DNA of 35,090 nucleotides from Phycisphaerales bacterium (GTDB lineage Bacteria > Planctomycetota > Phycisphaerae > Phycisphaerales > SM1A02): NCBI GenBank assembly GCA_014238785.1, contig JABAAL010000018.1, forward strand, positions 1 through 35,090, given 5' to 3'. Shown here piece after piece: positions 25,801 to 34,249 of the stretch (its first letter is position 1; every line of letters starts with the position of its first letter). The position numbers and the translations under genes are program-made. The notes beneath the pieces were generated by a model that saw nothing but the letters and a program-made list of their open reading frames with translations, ran no database searches and had not been told where the DNA came from.

Positions 25801-26717
25801 GTGAGTGGCCTACATCAATTCAGATCATCGAAGTTGGACCTCGGGATGGCTTACAAAATCAATCCAAGTCAGTTCCGACAGAAACTAAAATTAAGTTAAT
25901 CAATGCTCTTTCAGAAACGGGATTGCATTGTATTGAGGCATCTGCATTTGTTCACCCTTCATGGGTTCCTCAACTGGCAGACGCTGATGAAGTTTTTGCT
26001 GGAATTAACAAAAACGAAAACGTACTCTATACAGCGCTCGTTCCAAATGAGCGTGGATGGAATCGCGCTCTAACTGCAGGTGTGGATGAAATAGCCTTAC
26101 TCACCGCAGCAAGTGAAACGTTTTGTCTACAAAATACAAATACATCAATTGAAGGGACTATCCAAAGAATTCGTCCTATTGTGGAGGATGCTATTTCATG
26201 TGACGTTGGTGTTCGTGGATATATAAGTTGTGTTATAGAGTGTCCATACGAAGGTGAAACTAATCTACAAACTGTGCGTGAGATAACACAACAAATGTTG
26301 GATATGGGAATAAAGAATATAGCGTTTGGTGAAACCATGGGTGTTGCAGTTCCAACAGATATTCGCAGAATGTTTGACGCGCTTGATGGAGTGTTATCAC
26401 CAGAAGATTCCATTTTGCATTTACACGATACTCGAGGGACAGCGCTTGCATGTGCTTCGGAGGCGATGCATTGTGGGGTGAGAAAATTTGACGCTTCTTG
26501 TGGTGGACTAGGCGGTTGTCCGTATGCACCTGGTGCTGCTGGAAATATTGCTACGGAGGATCTTGTGTTCTTTGCAAAGCAAAGGGGAATTGAAACGGGA
26601 ATTGATCTTGATGCACTTGTGGCTGCATCACGCATCATTGAAGAAGCATTAGATTCCCCCCTCAAGAGCAGAACTTACAGAGCGCTCCAAGATTCACACA
26701 CACGACCAAGTTCATAA
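25797..26717 (+). CDS. mvaB: Hydroxymethylglutaryl-CoA lyase
   Basis: A 306-residue TIM-barrel enzyme that splits HMG-CoA into acetyl-CoA and acetoacetate, the last step of leucine breakdown. The metal- and substrate-binding motif IIEVGPRDGLQN (R16, D17), EASAFVHPSWVPQLAD, the metal ligands in LHLHDTRG (H208, H210), and the catalytic-Cys signature GGLGGCPYAPGAAGN (C241) are all present. The complete Cys loop separates it from isopropylmalate and homocitrate synthases. It is the third gene of an ATGA-coupled operon, with no other leucine catabolic gene nearby. Its last 43 bases overlap the 3' end of the convergent phosphoesterase gene. Confidence 0.93.
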   Translation: MSEWPTSIQIIEVGPRDGLQNQSKSVPTETKIKLINALSETGLHCIEASAFVHPSWVPQLADADEVFAGINKNENVLYTALVPNERGWNRALTAGVDEIALLTAASETFCLQNTNTSIEGTIQRIRPIVEDAISCDVGVRGYISCVIECPYEGETNLQTVREITQQMLDMGIKNIAFGETMGVAVPTDIRRMFDALDGVLSPEDSILHLHDTRGTALACASEAMHCGVRKFDASCGGLGGCPYAPGAAGNIATEDLVFFAKQRGIETGIDLDALVAASRIIEEALDSPLKSRTYRALQDSHTRPSS

Positions 26718-27460
26718 ACCCCATTCTTCTTCGTGAGTTTATGTACGGTGATAGTTGTCGAATCAATGACGACAGCACGTGGATGTGACGGAAAACCAAA
26801 GCATCCTGTGTTAATAACTGTTATTCCTTGACGTTTCCAAATTCCTGCATGATGCGTGTGCCCAGTAATGACGAACTTTGCACTTGGTGCGTAGAGGTGA
26901 ATCCAGTTCGCCACTGTTGAAGGGTATTGCCACCAACATCGTATAACTTTATAAACAGCAGGAACACTGAGCATGAGCATGTGTGGTGCTGCAGGTCGAT
27001 GTTGCTTGAATGCTCCGGTTGCTGCAAACGTCGAAGCTGTTCGTGTGGCATTAAGTTGTTCTTCAAAACCATCCCCAGTTTCTTTGATTTGACTTTCATT
27101 ATTTTCGGCAATGTATTTGCAACGCCAACTCCAAGGCGCAACGCCTTCGATGGGCGCATGGCCGTGAAAAACAAGTGTTTTAGTATTATGAAACCAAATA
27201 TGTTCAATATCGCTAATGGTGGGGTCGTGATTTCCGCAAATGAATGTGATTTTCACACCATCTCTCTTTGTCGCAACTTTTACATCTGCTGCGGCTTGCT
27301 TAGACGCTTCTGCATGCGAAGCGGAATGAAGTTCTGAAGTGTCGCCGTTTAAGATGAGAGAGTCAAAACCCTGCCAGAGCGGACGTAGTTGCTCCACCGA
27401 TTTAACGGTGGAGCCTCGTTTACAGAAGTGGATATCTGAAAGAATTAATGTCTTGCCCAT
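26675..27460 (-). CDS. Calcineurin-like metallophosphoesterase
   Basis: A 261-residue dimetal phosphoesterase. All metal-binding motifs are visible: SDIHF (D9, H11), LNGDTSE (D40), CGNHDP (N77, H78) and TGHTHHAG (about 197-204), with an extra HGHAP near 99. The compact size and GHTH motif are typical of LpxH-like and YfcE-like enzymes, but the membrane-binding helices and pattern of true LpxH are not clear, so I give no specific substrate. Residues 105-180 carry an insert rich in Trp and Lys. It converges on HMG-CoA lyase with a 43-base overlap and lies 49 bases beyond the GGDEF gene stop on the same strand, so it may be read through from that operon. Confidence 0.88.
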   Translation of the reverse strand: MGKTLILSDIHFCKRGSTVKSVEQLRPLWQGFDSLILNGDTSELHSASHAEASKQAAADVKVATKRDGVKITFICGNHDPTISDIEHIWFHNTKTLVFHGHAPIEGVAPWSWRCKYIAENNESQIKETGDGFEEQLNATRTASTFAATGAFKQHRPAAPHMLMLSVPAVYKVIRCWWQYPSTVANWIHLYAPSAKFVITGHTHHAGIWKRQGITVINTGCFGFPSHPRAVVIDSTTITVHKLTKKNGVYELGRVCESWSAL

Positions 27461-27509
27461 GTACTACCATACTCGGTCAATCGGGGGCTTGTTCACAAAT
27501 AAGAAACGG

Positions 27510-28763
27510 TTACGTTTCGTTACCAATTGTAATGGAGTTTTTTCCTTGGCGTTTTGACTGAAGAAGTCGCTGATCTGCTTTGAGTAGTATTGAATCAACA
27601 TCCATCCCATCCCATGGAAACGTTGCGAGCCCACCAGAAATGGAAAGTACGCCTGTTGCTTCAGTGCCTAATTTAGGGAATCGAGCGAGACGAACCTGCT
27701 CTTTGAAACGCTTTGCAAGAATTTCAATCGTTGTTGGGTGGTTCGAACCAGGTTCGCGAGGCGGCTCAGGGTCGCAAAATAGTACAGCAAATTCATCGCC
27801 ACCAATTCGGCAGACGTGGTCACCTTTTCGAATAATTGAACGGAGAAGTTTGACGAGCTCACGGATAATTTCATCTCCAGCATCGTGTCCCCATTTGTCG
27901 TTGTAATGTTTGAAATCATCAATATCAAAAATCATGACAGTTAAGTGTCTTCGTGCTTCTCGAGCAATTTGTAATTCACGTGTGAGGCAAGTTTTTAGGA
28001 ATCGACGATTCCATGCACCCGAGAGTTCATCTTGATAAGCGAGAATTTTTAAATGTTGTTGTCGTCGAGCTAGGTCTAACCAGCAAGCGGCCCAGTGTGA
28101 CCAACGTCGTAACTCATCTGCGGTAGCACCAACGGCAGCAAGTATGCCATGCTCCTCATGACCGTACCTGAGAGGGGCTATCGTTGCAGTTTCTGGTGCG
28201 CAGGTTTGGTCTTCAAGAATTGCGCAGAATGTCCATCCAGTTTGTTCTTTGAGTAAATCAACAAGAATTTCTTTAAATCGCATTGGAGCGTGCATGAGTG
28301 CACGAACTAAATCGACATCTCCCAAGTCAGAAGAATCTCTGGTTATTTTAGTTTCATCTGAAATTCCTAGGACATCGTCGAGATCAATCTCACTTGGAAT
28401 TGTTTTTTCTAAAGGTTGGGATTTTGCATTCGTAACCGCAGCACATAACCCTGCAGAAGTAGTATTTTTTGATACGTTTGCATCCGCTTGCGGGTGCGTA
28501 TTTTTTTCACTTACTACAACAAGAACGGCAGTAGGATCCACTCGGCGAAGCGCGTCGATGTTGGCGGTGACGTTTGATTGGATGATTGATTCTTCGATAA
28601 CGACGGCTTCAATTAGATCGGCTGCGCTACAGGTAGCGAGTTCACCAATTGCATCAAAGATGTTGTTTACGCAGCGAACTGGTTGATCCATAGATGAAAC
28701 CAGTTCATGTTCAAATGTTCCTGTAAACAAATAGGAACCACGAGCGTGTCGGTTGGTAGTCAT
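27510..28763 (-). CDS. Diguanylate cyclase (GGDEF) with N-terminal receiver-like region
   Basis: A 417-residue c-di-GMP synthase. The GGDEF domain (about 245-415) has MIFDIDDFKHYNDKWGHDAGDE with the metal Asp pair, the inhibitory site RKGD (312-315), spaced exactly five residues before the active-site GGDEF (321-325), and SGGLATFP. It should therefore be active and product-inhibited. The middle part (about 150-235) looks like a small sensory domain of GAF type, judged only by its pattern. Residues 30-85 resemble a degenerate receiver without clear phospho-acceptor geometry. There is no membrane helix, so it is cytosolic. The ATG overlaps the stop of the upstream small gene as ATGA. Confidence 0.92.
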   Translation of the reverse strand: MTTNRHARGSYLFTGTFEHELVSSMDQPVRCVNNIFDAIGELATCSAADLIEAVVIEESIIQSNVTANIDALRRVDPTAVLVVVSEKNTHPQADANVSKNTTSAGLCAAVTNAKSQPLEKTIPSEIDLDDVLGISDETKITRDSSDLGDVDLVRALMHAPMRFKEILVDLLKEQTGWTFCAILEDQTCAPETATIAPLRYGHEEHGILAAVGATADELRRWSHWAACWLDLARRQQHLKILAYQDELSGAWNRRFLKTCLTRELQIAREARRHLTVMIFDIDDFKHYNDKWGHDAGDEIIRELVKLLRSIIRKGDHVCRIGGDEFAVLFCDPEPPREPGSNHPTTIEILAKRFKEQVRLARFPKLGTEATGVLSISGGLATFPWDGMDVDSILLKADQRLLQSKRQGKNSITIGNET

Positions 28764-29203
28764 TTATCTACCTCGTGCGGTTTATTATCAAGCAACATAT
28801 ACAGCTCATTTGCATCGACATCCTCAGAGTGCACAATGGGCAACTCTGTAAGTTTGTCAACAACGGCAGAGTCATTTTTAATGTCAACAATTCTTCCATC
28901 TCGAAGTTCTGAAATGAGTACCGATGGGAAATAGGTATGGATTGCATGAACAAGTTGGTCTATGCCTTCAAGTTCTTGTGTGTGTACAAGGATAAGTTGT
29001 GCAACGGGTTGTTCAGTACACCACGGTTGGATTGTCCGAAGGTGGTTGACATGCAAGCAAAGTTCAGCCATCGCTAATGCTGGTTCATGTTCGATGGAGG
29101 GTTGAAAGCCAAATTTTTGAGCGGCATGATGCGCGGCTTCATTTCGAGCTAGCGGTACCAGCATCACACACCTTGCAGTAAGGTTGTTTTTTTCAGTAGA
29201 CAT
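28760..29203 (-). CDS. Small protein of unknown function coupled to the GGDEF gene
   Basis: A 147-residue soluble protein that I do not recognise. It shows alternating hydrophobic strands and amphipathic helices: VAQLILVHTQELEGIDQLVHAIHTYFPSVLISEL reads like the strand-helix-strand of a receiver or flavodoxin-like fold. The N-terminal 85 residues of the adjacent cyclase have a similar arrangement (AADLIEAVVIEES through TAVLVVVSE). It may thus be a pseudo-receiver partner of the cyclase. It has an AGAAAG motif before its ATG, and its stop codon overlaps the cyclase start by four bases, so the two are translated together. Confidence 0.7.
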   Translation of the reverse strand: MSTEKNNLTARCVMLVPLARNEAAHHAAQKFGFQPSIEHEPALAMAELCLHVNHLRTIQPWCTEQPVAQLILVHTQELEGIDQLVHAIHTYFPSVLISELRDGRIVDIKNDSAVVDKLTELPIVHSEDVDANELYMLLDNKPHEVDK

Positions 29204-29286
29204 CTTTCTCAGCCTAAGAATACCCTGTTTTATTCACAATGCCACACAATTCCGCTGCATTTATCTTGCCAAAACCCTATTTACAA

Positions 29287-29314
29287 CAAAAAAGTTCCTC
29301 CGAGGAGTTTTTTG
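29287..29314. terminator. Intrinsic terminator after murG
   Basis: CAAAAAA and TTTTTTG arms flank a small TCCT/AGGA stem with CCG loop, so the structure can terminate on either strand. It lies 33 bases beyond the murG stop on the minus strand and separates the ftsW-murG transcript from the GGDEF operon. The short GC part makes it weaker than the terminators at 17115 and 34218. Confidence 0.65.
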
Positions 29315-29346
29315 GCTTATAAAAGGGAAAAATTCCTCCAAGTAGA

Positions 29347-30423
29347 TTATTTATTGAGGCAGGCGGCTGCGATGGCGTCAGCGCCATTGGAAGGAGCTGC
29401 TGTGAGCATCGATTGGCGCATATTGAACCGGCGTTGTTGGTCGCTGAGCAGGTGCAGAATTTGATTTCCACCATCACCAAGGTTTTCGCTCAGGTTCTTG
29501 TGGTCTTTTGCTATGACAATACCTCCAATTTTTTCAAGGGGGATAGCATTGGTTCTTTGATGATCATCATGGTGATAGGGGTATGGCATCACAATTGAAG
29601 GCACGGCGTTCATCGCAATCTCAGCAATCGTGTTTGCGCCACCGCGAGTAACCGCTAAATCGGCAGCACCCCATGCATCACCCATCGATTGTGTGAAACC
29701 AATAACTTTGCAAGGAACATTCGCTTCTTTCCATGCACGTTCTACACCCTCAACATGTGCAGTTCCTGCAATGTGTAGTATTTCCCACCCGTTGAACATG
29801 GAAGGATTTTGTATTGCCAGTGCAGGGAGTAATTGATTAATAGTGCTCGCCCCTTGCGATGCCCCAGTGATAAGCAGGGTCATTTTATTTGGAAGTAATC
29901 CGAATGTAGCTTTGCATTTGCTTTCAGTTGAATTGTTGATAACGCTTTCCCTTAAGGGGGGAGCAATCAAAACTGCATCTCGTAGAGTGCAATTGACAGT
30001 TGAAAGAATTGTATCTGCCCATCGAACAGCAAGTTTATTTGCTTTGCCTGGAGGGTCATCCAAATTTAATAACACTGTTTTGCATCCTTCTTTTCTAGCA
30101 GCGTACATGGCAGGCGCAGCCACGAATCCGCCTGTTGCAAGTACGCAATCAATGCTTCTTTCCTTTATGAGTGTTCGTATTTTTTGTGAAGATTTCAAAA
30201 AACCAAAACAAAAATGAATAAAACCCATAGGAGTAGTTGAGAAAGGGGATGCTGGAAGCGCGATCCCCTCGAAGGTGGAATCACTAAGCATTTCACGGTC
30301 AATCTTGCGGGACGAATGTGCAAGTAGTACAGTTGCACCTTGCTGGGTCAGTGCTTCTGCTGCAGTGATTGCAGGTGCAACATGTCCGCCACTACCGCCT
30401 CCGGCAATTAATACATTAAGCAT
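29347..30423 (-). CDS. murG: MurG UDP-GlcNAc transferase
   Basis: The peripheral membrane glycosyltransferase that adds GlcNAc to lipid I to give lipid II, 358 residues. It starts MLNVLIAGGGSGGHVAPA, with the GGGSGGH lipid-binding loop. It continues with ATGGFVAAPAMYAA, ITGASQGAS, GFTQSMGDAWGAADLAVTRGGANTIAEI and PYPYHHDDHQRTNA for nucleotide-sugar binding. The ORF is open upstream to 30531, but that would add 36 residues overlapping ftsW and not found in MurG. I therefore choose ATG 30423, which overlaps the ftsW stop by eight bases. It is followed by a terminator. The remaining mur/fts genes are not adjacent. Confidence 0.95.
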   Translation of the reverse strand: MLNVLIAGGGSGGHVAPAITAAEALTQQGATVLLAHSSRKIDREMLSDSTFEGIALPASPFSTTPMGFIHFCFGFLKSSQKIRTLIKERSIDCVLATGGFVAAPAMYAARKEGCKTVLLNLDDPPGKANKLAVRWADTILSTVNCTLRDAVLIAPPLRESVINNSTESKCKATFGLLPNKMTLLITGASQGASTINQLLPALAIQNPSMFNGWEILHIAGTAHVEGVERAWKEANVPCKVIGFTQSMGDAWGAADLAVTRGGANTIAEIAMNAVPSIVMPYPYHHDDHQRTNAIPLEKIGGIVIAKDHKNLSENLGDGGNQILHLLSDQQRRFNMRQSMLTAAPSNGADAIAAACLNK

Positions 30424-31558
30424 GCGCTGTTGTTGGGAATGCATGTTGTGCAGTTGACCTTGCTTCAGACCTTCTGTCAATTGCATCGATGAGGCCAATA
30501 CAGAAAGCGGTAAGAAGCCAGCCGGTACCACCGTTGCTTAGGAGTGGAAGCGCAATGCCTTTTGTTGGCACTAGTGCGGTTACAACGAGAACATTGATGC
30601 TTGCTTGAAGCCCTATCGTGACGATGATTCCTAAAGTGAGAAGTTGGTGAAATGTGCTAACAGCCTTTTTAATGACGCAGATTCCAAGTACGACGAGAGC
30701 TATATATAAGGATGCGACTGCGAGTGCCCCAAAAACTCCAAGTTCTTCACAAATAACAGCGAAGATAAAATCGGTTGTGTCTTCTGGAAGGTAGCCAAAC
30801 TTGTGAATCCCATTCCCTAGACCTAGGCCAGCAAGCCCACCTTCTGAGATGGTCGACATTGATTGAAGAATGTGATACCGCGCTTTTTCAGGAGCGTCGT
30901 ATGGATCAAGGTAGGTTAACAAACGAGTCATTCGGTAATCGACTTGATACACCGCTAGATAAAAGCCGCCCAAGACAACTGGAGCAAACGTGGCAAAGTG
31001 CCACAGTTTTGATCCTGCTGCGAAAAGGATAAAGCAAGCGGTCGAAAAAATTAAAACAGCAGTACCTAGGTCTTCGACTGCAATCATCGCCGCAATCACG
31101 CTAACTCCGAAGATTGGTGGGATAAACCCTTTCCAATACATTTTTAAGGAATCAAAGTGTTGTGAACTCCACCAAGCAATCATTATGACCATCATCCACT
31201 TTGCAACTTCACTTGGTTGTAAGTTAAATCCACCAAAATCAATCCAGCGTTTTGAATAGTTCACTTCTTTTCCAATGCCCGGCACGTAGACTAAAAGAAG
31301 AAGAATGACTGAGATGGGCAGAAGCCAGTAAACGATCGGAATATGGAAGGGGCGCTTTTCGAAAAGCTGGATTGGAAATCGACTACCGATGAACATCGCC
31401 ACAATCGCTAAAAGAGCCAAAATCGTTGGTCTGCTTGATAGCATGTCGGCGAGTGAAACAGAATGCTCTGAAATTTGCATCCCTGCGGAGTTCACCATGA
31501 CTACACCGAGCATGAGCAACGAAATTGAAATAACAATGATGCCTTGGCCTGCTCGCAT
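30416..31558 (-). CDS. ftsW: FtsW/RodA/SpoVE-family (SEDS) peptidoglycan glycosyltransferase, probably FtsW
   Basis: A 380-residue SEDS protein with about ten membrane helices that polymerises lipid II at the septum with a class B PBP. Signatures are KRWIDFGGFNLQPSEVAKW (loop and helix 4), LLTYLDPYDAPEKARYHILQS, LGLGNGIHKFGYLPEDTTDFIFAVICEELG with the catalytic-region Asp-Thr-Thr-Asp, and PTKGIALPLLSNGGTG. The ATDFIFAVICEELG-type block and the position before murG favour FtsW over RodA. The final NGGTG differs slightly from the usual YGGSS. The gene heads a two-gene operon with murG and is divergent from miaB, 76 bases away. Confidence 0.92.
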   Translation of the reverse strand: MRAGQGIIVISISLLMLGVVMVNSAGMQISEHSVSLADMLSSRPTILALLAIVAMFIGSRFPIQLFEKRPFHIPIVYWLLPISVILLLLVYVPGIGKEVNYSKRWIDFGGFNLQPSEVAKWMMVIMIAWWSSQHFDSLKMYWKGFIPPIFGVSVIAAMIAVEDLGTAVLIFSTACFILFAAGSKLWHFATFAPVVLGGFYLAVYQVDYRMTRLLTYLDPYDAPEKARYHILQSMSTISEGGLAGLGLGNGIHKFGYLPEDTTDFIFAVICEELGVFGALAVASLYIALVVLGICVIKKAVSTFHQLLTLGIIVTIGLQASINVLVVTALVPTKGIALPLLSNGGTGWLLTAFCIGLIDAIDRRSEARSTAQHAFPTTAHA

Positions 31559-31634
31559 ATAAGTTACATATCGTCAGTTTTGCCTTATCTACAGCACAAT
31601 CAGGCTTGTTTTCGGTCATACTATACGGTTGCAA

Positions 31635-33203
31635 ATGGAAGATTCCACACTCAATTCAAACAACGCACGAACCATCTACTTAGAAACATTTGGATGCCAG
31701 ATGAATGAGCTTGATAGTGAACTTGTTCAAGATCAATTATTAGCGCTTGGTTATATGTTTCATGGTGATCGAGCGAGTGCTGATGTTGTCCTTTTTAATA
31801 CTTGTTCTGTACGGGAACAAGCAGAGAATAAAGTCCTAAGCCGAATCGGGGAACTTGGGGTCGAGAAAAAGGATGGGCGGGAAGTGGTCGTTGGTATGCT
31901 TGGTTGTTTGCCCGAACGCGAGGGGAAAAAATTACTCAGTGCCTATCCGCAACTTGATTTTATTTGTGGACCCTCCGAACTCGATCACCTTCCAACGATG
32001 TTACATAACGCAGTCGCCGGCGAACGATTGAGTGCGTCAGATAGAAGTGCGCTACAAGGTAATCGTTCACGGCGATCGGCAGCATTGTCGGCTGCGGACG
32101 ACAATTTAGAATTGCTCGACTTGGCACGTGCATTCAACCCAGACCACCGGCGAAGTTCAGACAAAAGTGCGTATGTTCGGATTACCAGAGGGTGCAACAA
32201 ATTTTGCACATACTGTGTTGTGCCAAACACTCGGGGCGCAGAAGTACACCGGCCACCGGATGCTATTATTGAAGAGTGCCGGCAACTTGTACAGACGGGC
32301 GCGGTTGAAATAACCTTGCTTGGACAAACGGTGAATCATTATCGTTACACGCATGATCTTGCATTGAATAGCGAAGGAAAAGAAGTCCCTCAAATTGGAC
32401 CAGGATTGACTGCGTTTAGAAAGCCTCTCGATGTGTCACATCGGATTACGACGTTTGCGAATTTATTGCAACGGATCCACGATGAAGTTCCCAACGTACA
32501 ACGCCTTCGATTTGTGACGAGTTATCCAAAGGATTTTGGGAATGACATTCTCGAAGTCATGCGGGATTGCCCGCGTATTTGTAACTACTTGCACGTTCCA
32601 GCACAATCAGGTTCAAACAGGATTTTAAAGTTGATGAATCGTGGTTATACCATTGAGGAGTATCTGGAGTTTATCGAACGTGCGAGAAAAATAATTCCCG
32701 AAGTTGAAATAGCAGGGGACATTATTGTTGGATTCCCGACTGAAACCGAGGAAGATTACGAAGCGACTTGCGAATTGATTCGCAAAGTACGCTTTAAAAA
32801 TAATTTTGTGTTTCATTATTCACCAAGGCCGGGCACGGTTGCAATTGATCGGTTCGAGGATGATGTCCCACGGGAAGATAAACGTCGTTGGTTGAATTCG
32901 ATTCTCGCACTTGGCTCGGAGATAAGTGGTGAAGTGCACAAGCAGTATGAAGGGACGACAGTCGACGTATTTGTGGAGCGACTCAGCCCCAAAATGATCA
33001 AGAATAATGGGGTCAAACTTATGTGGGAATCGGGCAAAGTCCAACTCTCTGGTCGAACGGGTGGCGATCTTATATGTGTGTTTGATGTGGATTCCGAGGA
33101 AATCGCAAATGATTTAATTGGGACCGTTGTCGAAGTTGAAGTGACGAATTCAGCACCGTTGTTGCTTCTAGGTGCTCTGGTACATAATTTAGTGGAAAGA
33201 TAG
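31635..33203 (+). CDS. miaB: MiaB tRNA methylthiotransferase
   Basis: A radical-SAM enzyme of 522 residues that adds the methylthio group to i6A37 in tRNAs reading UNN codons. The N-terminal MTTase domain has the auxiliary-cluster cysteines C21 (FGCQMNE), C57 (NTCSVRE) and C91 (LGCLPE). The radical-SAM motif GCNKFCTYC supplies C187, C191 and C194. The SAM-barrel markers LLGQTVNHY, TSYPKDF, LHVPAQSGSN and DIIVGFPTETEEDY follow, and a C-terminal TRAM-like domain ends the protein. A 25-residue insert sits after LLGQTVNHYRY. I choose ATG 31635 over the TTG at 31629. A YgfZ-like gene, whose product supports this enzyme in other bacteria, lies nearby. Confidence 0.93.
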   Translation: MEDSTLNSNNARTIYLETFGCQMNELDSELVQDQLLALGYMFHGDRASADVVLFNTCSVREQAENKVLSRIGELGVEKKDGREVVVGMLGCLPEREGKKLLSAYPQLDFICGPSELDHLPTMLHNAVAGERLSASDRSALQGNRSRRSAALSAADDNLELLDLARAFNPDHRRSSDKSAYVRITRGCNKFCTYCVVPNTRGAEVHRPPDAIIEECRQLVQTGAVEITLLGQTVNHYRYTHDLALNSEGKEVPQIGPGLTAFRKPLDVSHRITTFANLLQRIHDEVPNVQRLRFVTSYPKDFGNDILEVMRDCPRICNYLHVPAQSGSNRILKLMNRGYTIEEYLEFIERARKIIPEVEIAGDIIVGFPTETEEDYEATCELIRKVRFKNNFVFHYSPRPGTVAIDRFEDDVPREDKRRWLNSILALGSEISGEVHKQYEGTTVDVFVERLSPKMIKNNGVKLMWESGKVQLSGRTGGDLICVFDVDSEEIANDLIGTVVEVEVTNSAPLLLLGALVHNLVER

Positions 33204-33513
33204 GTAGTTTTTGCGGTAATTTTTGCAAACATGGTGCAAAAACAGTTTTAATTGAGTTGACTATTAGATTTTTGCTGTTAACCTCTACTGTGTTGTCGGA
33301 AGAGATTTTCGGCACATCCCAGCGGAAAAAGAGATTTTCAGTGCAATGTTGTGGGAACCAACGGCGCGAGTCTGCGAATGTCTTCGATGTTGGGGAACAT
33401 GATTGGTACTAGCGGCCCTCAAGTCAGTTTTGAAAGGTCAAAAAGCCAATCACCAACGTATGTATTTTTCACTAGATCTAGTTTTTAAGAAAGAAAAGAG
33501 GAAGGAAAGCACT
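33204..33513 (+). other. Intergenic region before the exported protein pair: heptamer cluster and repeats
   Basis: No ORF is supported. Four copies of TTTTTGC occur within 68 bases: direct at 33208, 33220 and 33269, and inverted at 33242-33236. The second and the inverted copy form an 8-bp palindrome with a seven-base spacer (33220-33242). TTGACT at 33257-33262 could be a -35 box, but the best -10 (TAACCT, 16 bases on) is poor. Farther on, AGAGATTTTC is repeated at 33301 and 33330. A strong purine-rich ribosome-binding site (AGGAAGGAAAG) precedes the ATG at 33514. Confidence 0.5.
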
Positions 33514-34167
33514 ATGAATATTAAGACGCTTTCAATGACTATTGCAGCTGGTTCGCTTCTAGCTACCGGTGCAATGGCAGATTACACAGGCACGAGCTAC
33601 GATGCTGTCAACAATGGTGACGGTACTTGGACTGCTCGTATTTACGCAAACTTTGATGCAGCAACAGACGAACTCGATGCCGTTTACGGTGACGCAGACA
33701 ATCTATTGAGCATTAATTCAACAGGTGGTTTCTACCAAAACGCTTTTGGTGGCGCTACATCTCTTGCCATTAACCCTGCTCTTTACGCTGCTTTTCCAAG
33801 CCTCGTAAACGATAGTTGGGTAACAATTGGTCTTGAGGATCAAGTTGGCAACAATATGCTTACTATCGGCATCGATTACGCTGGTTTTGAAGCAGGCGGA
33901 AACATTTCAACAGATAACGGTACATGGTTTGCAACACCAGCTGACCCGCAAGTGCTCGCTGGCGCAGACCTTCGCGTTATGATTGGCCAATTTACAATGC
34001 TTGGTACAGACTCACACGTGAGTGGTGTTATCAACATTCAAGGTAAAGCTGGTAATTTTGAAACATTTGACGTTACTGGTATTGCTTTTGACTACGCTCT
34101 TCCAGCACCAGGTGCTCTTGCACTTCTTGGTCTTGCTGGTATAGCTAGCCGTCGTCGACGCAAGTAA
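33514..34167 (+). CDS. Exported protein with PEP-CTERM-like sorting tail
   Basis: A 217-residue secreted protein of unknown function. A signal peptide (MNIKTLSMTIAAGSLLATGAMA) is followed by a beta-rich, Asn/Asp/Gly-rich body. The C-terminus LPAPGALALLGLAGIASRRRRK has a Pro-Ala-Pro-Gly motif, a short hydrophobic helix and a basic end, the layout of PEP-CTERM signals recognised by exosortase-type systems in planctomycetes. The ATG at 33514 has a strong AGGAAGGAAAG upstream; the longer ORF from 33403 lacks a signal peptide at its start and is not preferred. An intrinsic terminator follows, and a paralogue lies 434 bases farther on. The body contains no catalytic motif I recognise. Confidence 0.85.
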   Translation: MNIKTLSMTIAAGSLLATGAMADYTGTSYDAVNNGDGTWTARIYANFDAATDELDAVYGDADNLLSINSTGGFYQNAFGGATSLAINPALYAAFPSLVNDSWVTIGLEDQVGNNMLTIGIDYAGFEAGGNISTDNGTWFATPADPQVLAGADLRVMIGQFTMLGTDSHVSGVINIQGKAGNFETFDVTGIAFDYALPAPGALALLGLAGIASRRRRK

Positions 34168-34217
34168 ATTGCATTGACTATTACGAGGCTTTTACGGCCT
34201 TTGTAAGACGAACAATT

Positions 34218-34249
34218 AACCGCCCTGACTCTGTCAGGGCGGTTTTTTT
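34218..34249 (+). terminator. Intrinsic terminator after the first exported protein
   Basis: A 12-bp stem, AACCGCCCTGAC (34218-34229) with GTCAGGGCGGTT (34233-34244), closes a TCT loop and runs into seven Ts (34243-34249). It is a textbook Rho-independent terminator, so the second paralogue needs its own promoter. Confidence 0.95.

Noticed and set aside
26027..26665. 212-codon minus-strand ORF
   Set aside because: It lies wholly inside the HMG-CoA lyase gene, which has complete family motifs; the antisense protein has a Ser/Pro/Ala-rich shadow composition and no domain.
30424..30531. N-terminal extension of murG
   Set aside because: It adds 36 residues inside ftsW that are not part of the MurG family; the GGGSGGH motif sits at the normal place when ATG 30423 is used.
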